In this document: piece by piece, positions 27,590-37,646 of the stretch
Position numbering within the stretch: the stretch's first letter is position 1
Layout of the letters: each line of letters starts with the position of its first letter
Program-made: the position numbers and the translations under genes
The notes under the pieces: generated by a model
What the model was told of the DNA's origin: nothing
The model's input: only the letters and a program-made list of their open reading frames with translations
Databases searched by the model: none
NCBI GenBank assembly: GCA_947626135.1
Contig: CANQQZ010000013.1
Location: 1-64,000 of the forward strand
Length of the DNA: 64,000 nt
DNA from: an uncultured Clostridia bacterium
GTDB taxonomy: Bacteria; Bacillota; Clostridia; UBA1381
Reading direction: 5' to 3'

Positions 27590-29704
27590 TTAGTTAAGAT
27601 TAATGGTCTGTGACTGCTCAACGCCGTCAACATACGCGGTCACATTTACCTCTCCGCTGCCGCTTATGCCTACCGGGACTGTTCCTATACCCTTTGAGTA
27701 TGTGCCCTCGCTCGCCAGCGAGCCGTTCACATAAACCTCGACATACACGCTCTCATCCGGCGAGCCGTCCGGTATAGACACATAAAACGTTGTGCTGCCG
27801 CCTCCCGAAGAATCGCCGCCGGAATACGAGCTATCCTCCCCGTCGGACTCCTCATACGAAGGCTCCGAATACGAGCTCTCTCCCGCGTCGGACTGCGGCT
27901 CTTCACTTTCGTTCTGGGACTGCATTTGCGCCGCCGCTTCCGTTTGCTCCTGAAGCGTGCCGCCGGAAATTGTAACGGAAACACCGCTGCCCTGCGGCAG
28001 ACTCGTTCCGGCGTCAACCGACTGAGCTATGATCGTTCCGTACTGCGAATCCGAATTCGCGACGCTTATTCCCGCGAGCGTGAGCCCCGCCTCGGACAGC
28101 ATATTCCGCGCCACGTCTATATCCACGCCGAGAATATTCGGAACGGACGCCGCGCCGCCCGGAGGAGCGGTTTGAACCGAGACCCCTTTGCTTATATAGA
28201 TAGTCACATAATCGTCCACAAAGAGCTTTGTTCCGGCTATCGGCGTCTGTCTGATTACGTTGCCCGCCGGCACAGTGTTTGAAGCCTCTTCAATTATCGT
28301 AAATTTAAGACCCGCGCGCCCTATAAGCTCCAGTGCCTCGTTGCGCGTCTTATTTGTGAGCTCCGGCACCGGAACATTTCCGCCGCGCGCTCCGAGCGAC
28401 ACAACAAGCTTTATAACCGTGTTCCGCTCCACCGGCTCGCCCTTCCCGGGCTCCTGCGATATGACCCTTCCGTCCGCCACCGTGTCGGAAATTGAGTATT
28501 CTATATCCTCATCGCCGATTTTCAGCCCGTTTTCCTGCGCCGTCTGCCGTGCCTGCTCGACCGTCATGCCGCTAAAATCCGGCACGGACGTTCTCATCAC
28601 GAAATTATTTATTATGGAATACACCGCTATGCCCAAAAGAACCACTACCGCTATCGTTGCGACAGCGAGCAGCACGGCGTTTCTGTTTGCCGTCTTTTGA
28701 GCCTTCGCGCGCTTTTTATCTATCTCCTTGCGCGTAGTCCGCACATGGCGCTGGTTATCCGCCATCCTGTCCGTTACGCTCTTTATTTCCTCGTCAAACA
28801 AATCCTCGTCCGGCTCCTTCGCGCCCTCCGGTTCCTCCGCCTCCTCACCGCGGCTCGGAAGCGGCTCGGAGGCAAGCACCGCATGCAAATCGTTCAGCAT
28901 ATCCTGCACCGTCTGATATCTTTGAGCGGAATCCTTTTTGATTGATTTCATGACGATATAATCGAGATCGGCAGGTATATCCAGATTAATGCATTTTACG
29001 TCTACCGGCTCCTCCTCCAGATGCTTCATCGCTACGCCCACGGCGCTGTCGCCGTCAAACGGAACCTTTCCCGCGAGCATTTCATAAAGCACGATACCCA
29101 TCGAATATATATCCGAGCGCGCGTCCGTATAGCCGCCGCGCGCCTGCTCGGGCGAAATATAATGCACCGAGCCCAGCGCCGTGCCGCCGACGACGACCGT
29201 GCTTGTGGAAACCGCCTTGGCGATGCCGAAATCCGTAACCTTCAGAATTTTATCATCCGTCATCATTATATTCTGCGGCTTGATGTCGCAGTGAATAATA
29301 TTCTGCGCGTGCGCCTCGTTTATACCCTGTCCTATCTGTATCGCGTAATCGCACGCCTCCTGCCACGGGAGCATACCCTTCTGCTTTATGTATTGCTTAA
29401 GCGTGATACCGTCCACCAGCTCCATTACCATATAGCTGAGACCGTCCGTTTCGCCCACGTCGTAAACCGACACTATATTGCTGTGGCTCAGCGATGCCGA
29501 GGACTGCGCCTCCTTAACGAAGTTGGTCACAACATTTTCCTCGCCCTCAAGCGAATCGCGAAGTATCTTTATCGCGACATTGCGGTTTAAGAGCGTATCC
29601 TTAGCCTTGTACACGGTCGCCATGCCGCCCGTGCCTATTTTATCCAGTATTTCATATCTCTCGCCGAGTATCTCTCCTACCAAATTATCTGCGTTCATTT
29701 CCAC
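27590..29704 (-). CDS. prkC: PASTA-domain Ser/Thr kinase PrkC/PknB
   Basis: Membrane kinase that senses muropeptides or lipid II and adjusts wall growth and germination. The cytosolic kinase domain occupies about 1-275, a membrane segment lies near 340-365, and three PASTA repeats follow. A Ser/Gln/Glu-rich linker and a short beta-rich C-terminal domain end the 704 residues. The catalytic loop reads HCDIKPQN, so the usual Arg before Asp is Cys. The start is a GTG at 29704 (GGGAG at 4 bases) or an ATG two codons on. The paired phosphatase gene lies one base upstream. Confidence 0.94.
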   Translation of the reverse strand: MEMNADNLVGEILGERYEILDKIGTGGMATVYKAKDTLLNRNVAIKILRDSLEGEENVVTNFVKEAQSSASLSHSNIVSVYDVGETDGLSYMVMELVDGITLKQYIKQKGMLPWQEACDYAIQIGQGINEAHAQNIIHCDIKPQNIMMTDDKILKVTDFGIAKAVSTSTVVVGGTALGSVHYISPEQARGGYTDARSDIYSMGIVLYEMLAGKVPFDGDSAVGVAMKHLEEEPVDVKCINLDIPADLDYIVMKSIKKDSAQRYQTVQDMLNDLHAVLASEPLPSRGEEAEEPEGAKEPDEDLFDEEIKSVTDRMADNQRHVRTTRKEIDKKRAKAQKTANRNAVLLAVATIAVVVLLGIAVYSIINNFVMRTSVPDFSGMTVEQARQTAQENGLKIGDEDIEYSISDTVADGRVISQEPGKGEPVERNTVIKLVVSLGARGGNVPVPELTNKTRNEALELIGRAGLKFTIIEEASNTVPAGNVIRQTPIAGTKLFVDDYVTIYISKGVSVQTAPPGGAASVPNILGVDIDVARNMLSEAGLTLAGISVANSDSQYGTIIAQSVDAGTSLPQGSGVSVTISGGTLQEQTEAAAQMQSQNESEEPQSDAGESSYSEPSYEESDGEDSSYSGGDSSGGGSTTFYVSIPDGSPDESVYVEVYVNGSLASEGTYSKGIGTVPVGISGSGEVNVTAYVDGVEQSQTINLN

Positions 29705-29705
29705 A

Positions 29706-30434
29706 TTACTCCCTTTCCAGCACCACTACGGTTATATTATCGTTTCCGCCCTCTTCTATCGCCCTTTTTATCAGCGTGTCCGCGGCGGTCTGTAAGCCTT
29801 CGGATTTATTGATAATCTCCAGAATTTCATCATCATCAATCATATTGGTAAGCCCGTCCGAGCACAAAAGCACCGTCTCCCCGTTATACGGACGTATGCC
29901 TATGTCCACCTTGACGGCTTCCTCAGCGCCCATAGCGCGCGTAATATAATTCTTGTTGGGATGGTGCTTTGCCTGCTCGGGCGTTATTTCCCCGCGCATA
30001 ACAAGCTCCTGGACATACGAATGATCGCGCGTCACCTGCGTGATACCCTTATCGTCGATTATGTATGCCCGCGAATCGCCCACATGCGCTGTTATGAGCT
30101 TGTCCGAATGCAGCATGGCAAGAGTAGCTGTCGTGCCCATACCCATAATTCTGTAATGAAGCTTGGAGTAGTTGTAGATACTGCTGTTGGCTTCTATAAA
30201 TGCGCGCCGCGCCGCCTCGCCCGCCTCAACGTAATCCATATCGGCAGAAAGCGTTTTGGACAGCTCGCCGCACACAGCTTCCACCGCCATAAGGCTCGCC
30301 TTTTCTCCCGCCTTATGACCGCCCATTCCGTCCGCTACCAGAGCGTAAGGAAACGGACCGGTTTCCGATACCGCGTAATTGTCCTCGTTTATAACCCTGA
30401 CCTTGCCTATGTCTGTTGCCGCACCATACGTCAT
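29706..30434 (-). CDS. stp: PP2C-family Ser/Thr phosphatase
   Basis: Metal-dependent phosphatase that reverses PrkC phosphorylation. PPM motifs are present: VRVINEDNYAV, LVADGMGGHKAGE, HVGDSRAYII and LLCSDGLTNMIDDDEI. Length is 242 residues. GAGGTGATCAAACAAA precedes the ATG. It is the first gene of the stp-prkC-rsgA-rpe-thiN-cysteine desulfurase-thiI-pncC run and has a promoter at the end of rlmN. Confidence 0.95.
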   Translation of the reverse strand: MTYGAATDIGKVRVINEDNYAVSETGPFPYALVADGMGGHKAGEKASLMAVEAVCGELSKTLSADMDYVEAGEAARRAFIEANSSIYNYSKLHYRIMGMGTTATLAMLHSDKLITAHVGDSRAYIIDDKGITQVTRDHSYVQELVMRGEITPEQAKHHPNKNYITRAMGAEEAVKVDIGIRPYNGETVLLCSDGLTNMIDDDEILEIINKSEGLQTAADTLIKRAIEEGGNDNITVVVLERE

Positions 30435-30501
30435 TTTGTTTGATCACCTCGTTTCGGTTTGATTTTTATTTATTAATTGCCGTAATTGCCTTTATAAGAC
30501 T

Positions 30502-30530
30502 ATTATAGCACCTTTTTTCTGAGTTGTCCA
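30502..30530 (-). promoter_or_regulatory. Sigma-A promoter of stp-prkC run
   Basis: TGGACA (30525-30530), a 17-base spacer and a perfect TATAAT (30502-30507) on the minus strand. It sits inside the last codons of rlmN and would give stp transcription of its own in addition to read-through. Confidence 0.8.
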
Positions 30531-31525
30531 CACGAAGCTGAAATATCCGCGCCCAATGTCCGTCTTATTGTCGCGTTTATGCCGTTGTCCGCAAGAATTT
30601 TACAAAATCTTTCCGCTTCGCGCCGGCTGCCGCTCCTATACTCCCGTTCCTCGACCGGATTTACCGGTATCAGGTTTACATGTCCGTGGATATCCCGCAC
30701 CAGCGCCGCCAGCTCCCGGGCGCATTCGGGGCTGTCGTTCACGCCGGCTATAAGAGAATATTCAAAGCTTATCCTCCTGCCGGCAGCTTTATAGTATGCA
30801 CGGCATGCCTTCAACAGCTCCCCGATATTATAAATATGATTTACCGGCATAATTTCATTCCTGATTTTATCGTTCGGCGCGTGAAGCGAAACCGTAAGCG
30901 TTATCGGCAGCCGCTCCTCCGCCAGCTCGTAAATCCTCGGAGCCACGCCGCACGTTGAAAGCGTGATATGTCTGTAGCCTATGTTAAGACCGTTTTCGTT
31001 ATTTACGTTATGCAGGAACGTCAGCACGTTATCGTAATTGTCAAGCGGTTCTCCTATTCCCATAAGAACCACATTCCCTATCCGCTCTCCGATATCCTTC
31101 TGCGCGAAAATTACCTGATTTAAAATCTCGCCCGCCGTCAGTCCTCTGTATAATCCGCCTATCGTTGACGCGCAGAACCGGCAGCCCATACGGCAGCCCG
31201 CCTGCGAGGATACGCATACGGTCACGCCGTGGATATACCGCATTATTACGCTTTCTATACAATTCCCGTCGGGAAGCTCGAACAGATATTTTATCGTGCC
31301 GTCAAGCTTCGACACGTGTTTTTCGCGTATTTTGAGCGTTGAAATGTACGTTTCCCGTTGAAGCTTTTCCCGCGTTTTCGCGGAGATATTCGTCATCTCG
31401 TCATATGACGAGACTCCCCTGCAAAGCCATGAGAAAATCTGCTTTGCCCTGTAGCCCGGTTCTCCTATGCTTTTTAAATAGTCCGCGAGCTCTTCAAACT
31501 CCAAATCCTTTAAGTCAAGCATCAT
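30503..31525 (-). CDS. rlmN: 23S rRNA/tRNA methyltransferase RlmN
   Basis: Radical SAM enzyme making 2-methyladenosine at 23S A2503 and tRNA A37. The cluster motif CRMGCRFCAS is present, as are the SAM segment GIGEPLDNYDNV and the C-terminal catalytic Cys in SASCGQLRKK. AAAAGGATAAA precedes an ATG pair at 31525 and 31522; the first overlaps the rsmB stop (ATGA). The ATG at 31546 lies inside rsmB with no site. Length is about 340 residues. Confidence 0.95.
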   Translation of the reverse strand: MMLDLKDLEFEELADYLKSIGEPGYRAKQIFSWLCRGVSSYDEMTNISAKTREKLQRETYISTLKIREKHVSKLDGTIKYLFELPDGNCIESVIMRYIHGVTVCVSSQAGCRMGCRFCASTIGGLYRGLTAGEILNQVIFAQKDIGERIGNVVLMGIGEPLDNYDNVLTFLHNVNNENGLNIGYRHITLSTCGVAPRIYELAEERLPITLTVSLHAPNDKIRNEIMPVNHIYNIGELLKACRAYYKAAGRRISFEYSLIAGVNDSPECARELAALVRDIHGHVNLIPVNPVEEREYRSGSRREAERFCKILADNGINATIRRTLGADISASCGQLRKKVL

Positions 31526-32781
31526 TTTATCCTTTTGATTCTGCATATATAAAACCCGTCGGTATTATCGATATGCGGATAGTATGTTTTTTCGTATTCC
31601 TTTTCGAAATTCTCGTTTCCGGCTAAAAAATCCGAAACCGCCTCCTCGTTTTCACGGCGGTCGATCGTGCAGGTTGAATAAACCACCGCGCCGCCGCGTT
31701 TAACATACGCGGCGCCGTTTTTCAGGATCCGCCGCTGCAAATCCCGGAGCGCTGACAGATCCTCCTCCCTGTTCCATTTTATCTCCGGCTTTCTGCCTAT
31801 TATGCCCAGTCCCGAGCACGGCACGTCGCACAGCACCGCGTCGGCTGTTCCGCGCAGCGACCCGTCGTATTCCGACGCGTCCTTCACGCGCGTTTTTATT
31901 ATATCAATGCCCAGTCTTCGGGCGTTTTTTTCAATAATTTCCGTTTTATGCGGATATATGTCGAACGCGAGGATCTCGCCCCTGTTCTCCATAAGCTCCG
32001 CCATATGCGCCGTTTTCGCGCCCGGAGCGGCGCACATATCAATCACCGTGCAGCCTGGCTTTGGCGCGAGTATTTTCGCCGCGTCCTGAGCCGCCTTATC
32101 CTGAACCGAAAAATATCCGTTTTTATACAGATCGCTCCCGGCTATGTCGAATCCTCCGCAAATGACCGCTCCGTCAGACAGCTCGGCTCCGTTTTGCGCC
32201 AGCAGTTCACACAGCCGCTCAGCCGTAATTTTTAAGGCGTTGGGTCTGAGCGTGAGCCTCGCGGGGCGTTCGTAAGCCCGCATAAGCCGCTCGGTAAAAT
32301 CATATCCGAAATCGGCAGTCCACCTCTTCACGATCCATTCGGGATACGAATATCTGACCTTGAGATACTCCTCCCCCTTTTCCGGATATTGTATTCCCGA
32401 ACGCGCCGCGCTCCGCAGCACACCGTTTACATATCCCGCCGACGCCTTATGACCGTAGCGCTTCGCCAGATTTACGCATTCGCTCACCGCGGCGTTCGCC
32501 GGAATTTTGTCCATAAATATGATCTGATAAATGCCCATCCGCAATATGATCAGTATATACGGCGACAGCTTTTTTATTTTCAGATTCGAATAGCATTCCA
32601 CCGCGTAATCAAGCGTTATTTTTTTATCCAGCACACCATACACGAGCGATGTTATAAGGTGCCTGTCTCTGTCGGAAAAGCGCTCCGAGGCAAGTGTCCT
32701 CTTAAGCGCCATGTTTGAATACGCGCCGTTTATTTCCACATCGTAAAGCGTTTTGAGCGCCGCTTCTCTCGCAGCGTCCAT
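31522..32781 (-). CDS. rsmB: 16S rRNA m5C967 methyltransferase RsmB
   Basis: Methylates C967 of 16S rRNA. An N-terminal NusB-like RNA-binding domain (about 1-135) precedes a Rossmann methyltransferase with DMCAAPGAKT and the two cysteines of the family in CDVPCSGLG and YSTCTIDRREN. The start is the ATG at 32781 with AGAAGGAG upstream, overlapping the peptidase stop by one base (TGATG). The frame runs further upstream only as a shadow of the peptidase gene. Length is 419 residues. Confidence 0.95.
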   Translation of the reverse strand: MDAAREAALKTLYDVEINGAYSNMALKRTLASERFSDRDRHLITSLVYGVLDKKITLDYAVECYSNLKIKKLSPYILIILRMGIYQIIFMDKIPANAAVSECVNLAKRYGHKASAGYVNGVLRSAARSGIQYPEKGEEYLKVRYSYPEWIVKRWTADFGYDFTERLMRAYERPARLTLRPNALKITAERLCELLAQNGAELSDGAVICGGFDIAGSDLYKNGYFSVQDKAAQDAAKILAPKPGCTVIDMCAAPGAKTAHMAELMENRGEILAFDIYPHKTEIIEKNARRLGIDIIKTRVKDASEYDGSLRGTADAVLCDVPCSGLGIIGRKPEIKWNREEDLSALRDLQRRILKNGAAYVKRGGAVVYSTCTIDRRENEEAVSDFLAGNENFEKEYEKTYYPHIDNTDGFYICRIKRIK

Positions 32782-33482
32782 CACCGTCTCCTTCTGTTTG
32801 CAAGCATAAGAAGCCTCAGAAATTGCAGCGCCGTCGAGGCGACAGCCGCGACATAGGTCATCGCGGCGGCTGTCAGCGTCTTTTTCGCGCCGACGTACTC
32901 GTCGCCCTCCAATAACCCCATATTCTTTATTGTGCTGAGCGCGCGGCGCGACGCGTTTATCTCCGTCGGCAATGTCACAACCTGGAACAAAAGCACCATC
33001 CCGAAAAGGAGCGCGCCCAAAACAGCCAGATTTCCTATGCCGAGCAGCAAGCCCACAAGAAACAGCGGCATTGATGCCATATTGCATATATTGACTACCG
33101 GCACAATGCTGTTTCTTATTTTGATCGGCGCGTACCCGACCTGATGCTGAACAGCGTGACCGCACTCGTGCGCCGCCACTCCGAGCGCCGCGACGGAGCG
33201 GCTCGAAAATGTCGCGTCGGACAGTCTGATAACGTTTTCGTTTGGACTGTAGTGGTCCGTCAGGTTTCCCGCTACCCGTTCGATCCGGATATTATATAAC
33301 CCGTTCGCGTCCAGTATGCGTCTTGCCGCGTCAGCGCCCGTAAGACCGCGGGAATTAAGTATTTTATCATATTTTTTAAACGTCGACTGCACTCCGAACG
33401 ACGCGAACATGGTCAGCGCGAAGCCTATAATTACAAGCACGTATGTCGAATCAAGATACATAAAAGGCATTCCGAATCCCAT
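32781..33482 (-). CDS. Neutral zinc metallopeptidase, YugP family
   Basis: Membrane zinc peptidase of 233 residues. An N-terminal membrane segment (about 14-30) precedes the motif HECGH (105-109), and two or three more hydrophobic segments follow (PLFLVGLLLGIGNLAVLGAL and the next). This family often lies between fmt and rsmB in Firmicutes, as it does here. Its substrate is unknown. Confidence 0.9.
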   Translation of the reverse strand: MGFGMPFMYLDSTYVLVIIGFALTMFASFGVQSTFKKYDKILNSRGLTGADAARRILDANGLYNIRIERVAGNLTDHYSPNENVIRLSDATFSSRSVAALGVAAHECGHAVQHQVGYAPIKIRNSIVPVVNICNMASMPLFLVGLLLGIGNLAVLGALLFGMVLLFQVVTLPTEINASRRALSTIKNMGLLEGDEYVGAKKTLTAAAMTYVAAVASTALQFLRLLMLANRRRR

Positions 33483-33483
33483 T

Positions 33484-34416
33484 TTAAATTCCTCCCAAAA
33501 TCGTTCCTATATCTATCTTATGCCCGCGGGCATAATCCTCCGGGCTCATGCGCCTGCTCCCGAAAAACTGCGCTTCCTTTACGCATATGGCTCCTTCTCC
33601 GCACGCGACGATCATTCCCGCGTTTTTTTTGATCTCAAGGATTTCTCCCGCCGAGCCCTTTTCTCCGCTTTTTACAGCCGTAATAATCTTCAGCGGCTCG
33701 CCCTTATAATATGTCCATGCCATAGGCCACGGATTCATGCCGCATATGAGCTTTGACACCTCAGAGCTTGATTTTGTCCAGTCGATCCGCGCCGCCGCTT
33801 TGTCAAGCATCGGCGCGTATGACGCCTCCGCATCATTTTGCGGAGTGCATACCGCCGTTCCGTTTTTTATCCCGGCGATAGTCTCGATTACAAGCCTGCC
33901 GCCGATTTGCGCGAGCCGCTCAAACAGCTCCCGCGCCGTTTCATATTCGCCTATCGGAGCGCTGACCGCCGAAATGATATCGCCGGTGTCAAGCCCCTTT
34001 GCCATTTTCATTATCGTAACGCCGGTTTCCTTATCTCCGTTTATCACAGCCGCCTGTATGGGAGCGGCGCCCCTGTATTTCGGCAGCAATGACGCGTGAA
34101 CGTTTATGCAGCCGTATTTAGGATAATTCAAAATATATTCGGGCAGAATTTTCCCGTAAGCCGCCACGACTATAAGCTCCGGAGCAAGCCTCTCCAGCAG
34201 AGGCGCAGCCGCGCCGTCCCTGAGCGTTTCGGGCTGATATACGGGCAGCCCCCGTTCGAGCGCCTTTTTTTTCACGTCCGTCATGACGAGCTTATGCCCT
34301 CTGCCCTTAGGCTTGTCGGGCTGTGATATAACGCCCGCTATATCAAGCCCCGCATCGCACATGGCGCTGAGAATTGCCGCCGCAAAATCCGGCGTTCCCA
34401 TAAACAATATACGCAT
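33484..34416 (-). CDS. fmt: Methionyl-tRNA formyltransferase
   Basis: Formylates initiator Met-tRNA with 10-formyl-THF. The N-terminal catalytic domain has ILFMGTPDFA, QPDKPKGRGHK and the signature NVHASLLPKYRGAAPI followed by GDKETGVTIMKM. A C-terminal OB fold completes the 310 residues. It follows def by 7 bases; the two act in sequence on the N-terminal formyl group. Confidence 0.96.
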   Translation of the reverse strand: MRILFMGTPDFAAAILSAMCDAGLDIAGVISQPDKPKGRGHKLVMTDVKKKALERGLPVYQPETLRDGAAAPLLERLAPELIVVAAYGKILPEYILNYPKYGCINVHASLLPKYRGAAPIQAAVINGDKETGVTIMKMAKGLDTGDIISAVSAPIGEYETARELFERLAQIGGRLVIETIAGIKNGTAVCTPQNDAEASYAPMLDKAAARIDWTKSSSEVSKLICGMNPWPMAWTYYKGEPLKIITAVKSGEKGSAGEILEIKKNAGMIVACGEGAICVKEAQFFGSRRMSPEDYARGHKIDIGTILGGI

Positions 34417-34423
34417 CAGACAA

Positions 34424-34876
34424 TCACCTTTCGCAGTATTCTATTACCCTTTCACGGAACAAATGCCCGTCGAGATGCTCAATTTCATGGCACATCGCCC
34501 GCGCCAAAAGCTCCCTGCCCGTTATTTTAAACCACTTTCCGTATCTGTCCTGCGCGCGCACCGTCACGTTCATCGGACGCTCAACGATTCCGAAAACACC
34601 CGGGACCGACAGGCATCCCTCGCTGCCCTTCTGCGAGCCGCTTTCTTCGATGATCGAAGGATTTATAAGCTCAAGCTTACCGTCGCCGACATTTATGACA
34701 ACCGCGCGCTTTAATATGCCTACCTGCGGCGCAGCCAGACCCACGCCCTCCGATTTTGTCATGGTGTCGTACATGTCGTCAAGCAGAATATGAAGCTTTT
34801 TATCGAACGAGGTTACCTCCTTGCATTTTTTGGAAAGTATGTCGTCGCCCTCCGTCCTTATTTCTCTTATCGCCAT
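34424..34876 (-). CDS. def: Peptide deformylase
   Basis: Iron or zinc hydrolase that removes the formyl group from new proteins. All three motifs are intact: GVGLAAPQVG, EGCLSVPG and HEIEHLDG. The 150-residue length fits the type found in Clostridia. It starts 11 bases after priA ends. Confidence 0.96.
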   Translation of the reverse strand: MAIREIRTEGDDILSKKCKEVTSFDKKLHILLDDMYDTMTKSEGVGLAAPQVGILKRAVVINVGDGKLELINPSIIEESGSQKGSEGCLSVPGVFGIVERPMNVTVRAQDRYGKWFKITGRELLARAMCHEIEHLDGHLFRERVIEYCER

Positions 34877-34887
34877 TTTCTTATCCC

Positions 34888-37323
34888 CTAATACATCATA
34901 TTCGGATTCTTATCCGTAACAACCGAGACCGACTTATAGATTTCGTGAGTTCTGCAAGCCTTCTCCGCGTTCAGCAGTCTTTCTCCGAGCGCGTCGCAGT
35001 CCTCGCATTTTATAATTATCCGATAACGGTATTTATTATTCATTTTTGAAATTGACGCGGGTACCGGACCGAGTATCTGAGCCTTCTGACCCCAATCCCG
35101 CGCGGCGCCCAGCTGCTTCATGTAATATCTGGCGGCGCGCATCGCAAGCGCCTCCGAGCCCGCCGAAAACAACACGCATACTATCTGCGAATACGGCGGA
35201 TACCACATGAGCGAACGCCGCACCGCCTCCGACTCGTAAAATGCGTCGTAATCATGCGTTTTGACAAGGCTTACGGCTTCAGCCTCCGGCAAATATGTCT
35301 GGATAACGGCGCGTCCCTTTTTTGCGCCGCGCCCCGCTCTGCCCGTCACCTGTTCAAGCATTGCAAATGTTCGCTCCGCGCTTCTGTAATCGTTTATGTG
35401 CAGCATTGTGTCCGCGCTTATGACGCCGACAAGCGTAACGTTTTCAAAGTCAAGTCCTTTAGCCACCATCTGCGTGCCTATCAGAATATCTGTTTTTTCA
35501 TTCACAAATTTCTCTATAAGCTTTTCGTGCGACTGCTTTTTTCCCGTCGTGTCAACGTCCATTCTCAGCACCGACGCCGCCGGGAACGTTTTGCGCGTTT
35601 CGTCCTCGACCCTCTGCGTGCCTCCTCCGAAATACCGGATATATCTGCTCCCGCACGCGGGGCAGGCAAGATAGTTTCTGTGCTCGTAGCCGCAGTAATG
35701 GCACCTGAGCTTATCGTCGAACCTATGGTATGTGAGTGAAATATTGCAGTTGGGACATTTGACCGCTTCGCCGCAGCTGCGGCAGGATACAAATGTCGAA
35801 AACCCTCTGCGGTTCAAAAAAAGTATCGTCTGCTCGCGGTTTTTCAGATTTTTTTCTATCTCCCTGCACAGCAGCCTCGAAAACATTGTCCTGTTCCCGT
35901 TTCTCAATTCCTCGCGCATATCCGCTATGGCAACCGCGGGCATTTCATTCTCATTATACCGCCTGCGCATTGTTATAAGCTCGTATTCCCCGTGCCTTGC
36001 CTTATACATGCTTTCCATAGACGGCGTAGCCGACGCGAGCACCGCTGCTGCTCCGTACTGCTCCGCTCTGAACAGCGCGACCTCTCTTGCGTGATAGCGC
36101 GGCAGCATCTCCGATTTATACGTGTCGGAATGCTCCTCATCCACTATTATCACTCCGATATTTTTCAGCGGAGCGAACACAGCCGACCGCGCGCCTATCA
36201 CGATATCCGCGCCGCCGTCGCTTATACGCTTCCACTGATCGTATCGCTCTCCCATAGACAGAGCGCTGTGAAGCAGCGCTATTCTGCCGCCGAACCGGGA
36301 ATAAAATCTTTCGGTCATCTGCGGAGTAAGCGAAATTTCCGGCACAAGCACCAGCGCGCTTTTGCCCTCGCTGAGCGCGCGGTCTATCGTTTGCAGAAAA
36401 ACCTCCGTCTTTCCGCTTCCCGTGACGCCGTGCAGTAAAAACGTTCCGCCCGTTCCGCCGCTTATGGCATGATTTATTCGCTCTATGGCAAGCCCCTGCT
36501 CGTATGTCGGCTCCGGGCTTTCCGTGGGGTCATATTCCCTTCCGCCAAACGGATCCCGCTCCGTTATCGCGTCAAAAATCTCTATAAGCCCTTTTTTCAC
36601 GAGGGCGTCAAACGAGCCCTTCGACGCATTTGACGCGCGGCGCAGATCCGAAAGCGACACGCTCTCGTCACGGCACAGCAGGTCAAGGATCTTAGCCTGG
36701 ACCGGTGCCCTGCTCTCGAGGATCCGCGATTCCTCAGCCGCCGCTTCGGGCTGTATCAGCAGTCTCGCGTATTTGCGGGTCTTATCGCCCACCGCGCTCG
36801 ATATGCGGAAATCCCTTGACACGCTGCCCTCAGACAGCATTTTCCTTAGCTGCGCGCGCACGCTCCTCCCGCATACCGCCTCCAAAGCGGATATTTCCAT
36901 AGCTCCGGCGTTTTGCGAAAGCTCCTCCTGTATTCGCTTCACAGCCGCACCCGTCAGTTCGGACGGGCGCTCGAGCGTGATCCATTCCTCAGCCTTGACC
37001 GCGCTTCCCGCCGGGGCGACCGCGCGGATAATATCTATATATCCCGCAAGGTACTTGCCGCGCATCCATTCTATAAGCCCGAGCATTTTTTCATCGAATG
37101 CCTTGGGCTGCGGCGCGAGGCTTAAAATTTTTTTTAGGCTCTTCGCCTCCGAGCTTTCCGCCACGCCTATGCAAAATCCCTCAAGCTCCGTATTCGATTT
37201 CGAGAACGGCACTATAACCCTGCTTCCTATACCCACCTCGCCGTCCAGCTCGTCGGGTATTATATAGTCAAACGGCTTATCGACGCTTTTTGACCGGTTA
37301 TCAACTATTACGCGCGCAATCAT
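34888..37323 (-). CDS. priA: Primosomal protein N' (PriA helicase)
   Basis: 3'-5' helicase that reloads the replisome at stalled forks. Walker A lies in GVTGSGKTEV and the DEAH-like box is VDEEHSD. A zinc cluster follows (CRSCGEAVKCPNC, CHYCG, CPACG). The 811-residue length includes the N-terminal 3'-DNA-binding domain. It starts directly at the rpoZ stop, with no gap. Confidence 0.96.
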   Translation of the reverse strand: MIARVIVDNRSKSVDKPFDYIIPDELDGEVGIGSRVIVPFSKSNTELEGFCIGVAESSEAKSLKKILSLAPQPKAFDEKMLGLIEWMRGKYLAGYIDIIRAVAPAGSAVKAEEWITLERPSELTGAAVKRIQEELSQNAGAMEISALEAVCGRSVRAQLRKMLSEGSVSRDFRISSAVGDKTRKYARLLIQPEAAAEESRILESRAPVQAKILDLLCRDESVSLSDLRRASNASKGSFDALVKKGLIEIFDAITERDPFGGREYDPTESPEPTYEQGLAIERINHAISGGTGGTFLLHGVTGSGKTEVFLQTIDRALSEGKSALVLVPEISLTPQMTERFYSRFGGRIALLHSALSMGERYDQWKRISDGGADIVIGARSAVFAPLKNIGVIIVDEEHSDTYKSEMLPRYHAREVALFRAEQYGAAAVLASATPSMESMYKARHGEYELITMRRRYNENEMPAVAIADMREELRNGNRTMFSRLLCREIEKNLKNREQTILFLNRRGFSTFVSCRSCGEAVKCPNCNISLTYHRFDDKLRCHYCGYEHRNYLACPACGSRYIRYFGGGTQRVEDETRKTFPAASVLRMDVDTTGKKQSHEKLIEKFVNEKTDILIGTQMVAKGLDFENVTLVGVISADTMLHINDYRSAERTFAMLEQVTGRAGRGAKKGRAVIQTYLPEAEAVSLVKTHDYDAFYESEAVRRSLMWYPPYSQIVCVLFSAGSEALAMRAARYYMKQLGAARDWGQKAQILGPVPASISKMNNKYRYRIIIKCEDCDALGERLLNAEKACRTHEIYKSVSVVTDKNPNMMY

Positions 37324-37626
37324 TTATTCCGCGCCGCCGGCGCCGTCTTCCTCATCGCTCTGCGAATCACTGTAGGACAATATCGCCGCCGCCTTTTCCG
37401 CCTCGTATTCCTCGGCTGCTTTAATGGCTTCCGAACGGACATAGCCTATTTTCCCCTGAGAAATCTCAGACGCCGCGATCGAAACGGGCTTTGACGTGAC
37501 GAACACGCCGTCATGCTCCTCAGTTTTTTCACCTATCATCCGCGCGCGCTTCGCCGCCATTGAAACAAGGGTGTAGCGGCTGTCCACGCATCTTGAAAGC
37601 TCCGTTATTCCGGGTTTAATCATCAT
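37324..37626 (-). CDS. rpoZ: RNA polymerase omega subunit
   Basis: Small subunit aiding RNA polymerase assembly. The N-terminal core (ITELSRCVDSRYTLVSMAAKRAR) and the AIKAAEEYEAEK helix are typical; the last 20 residues are acidic and variable. Length is 100 residues; the second codon is also ATG and could be the start. It lies between gmk and priA as in most Firmicutes. Confidence 0.92.
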   Translation of the reverse strand: MMIKPGITELSRCVDSRYTLVSMAAKRARMIGEKTEEHDGVFVTSKPVSIAASEISQGKIGYVRSEAIKAAEEYEAEKAAAILSYSDSQSDEEDGAGGAE

Positions 37627-37646
37627 TTTTATATCTTCCTCTCACA

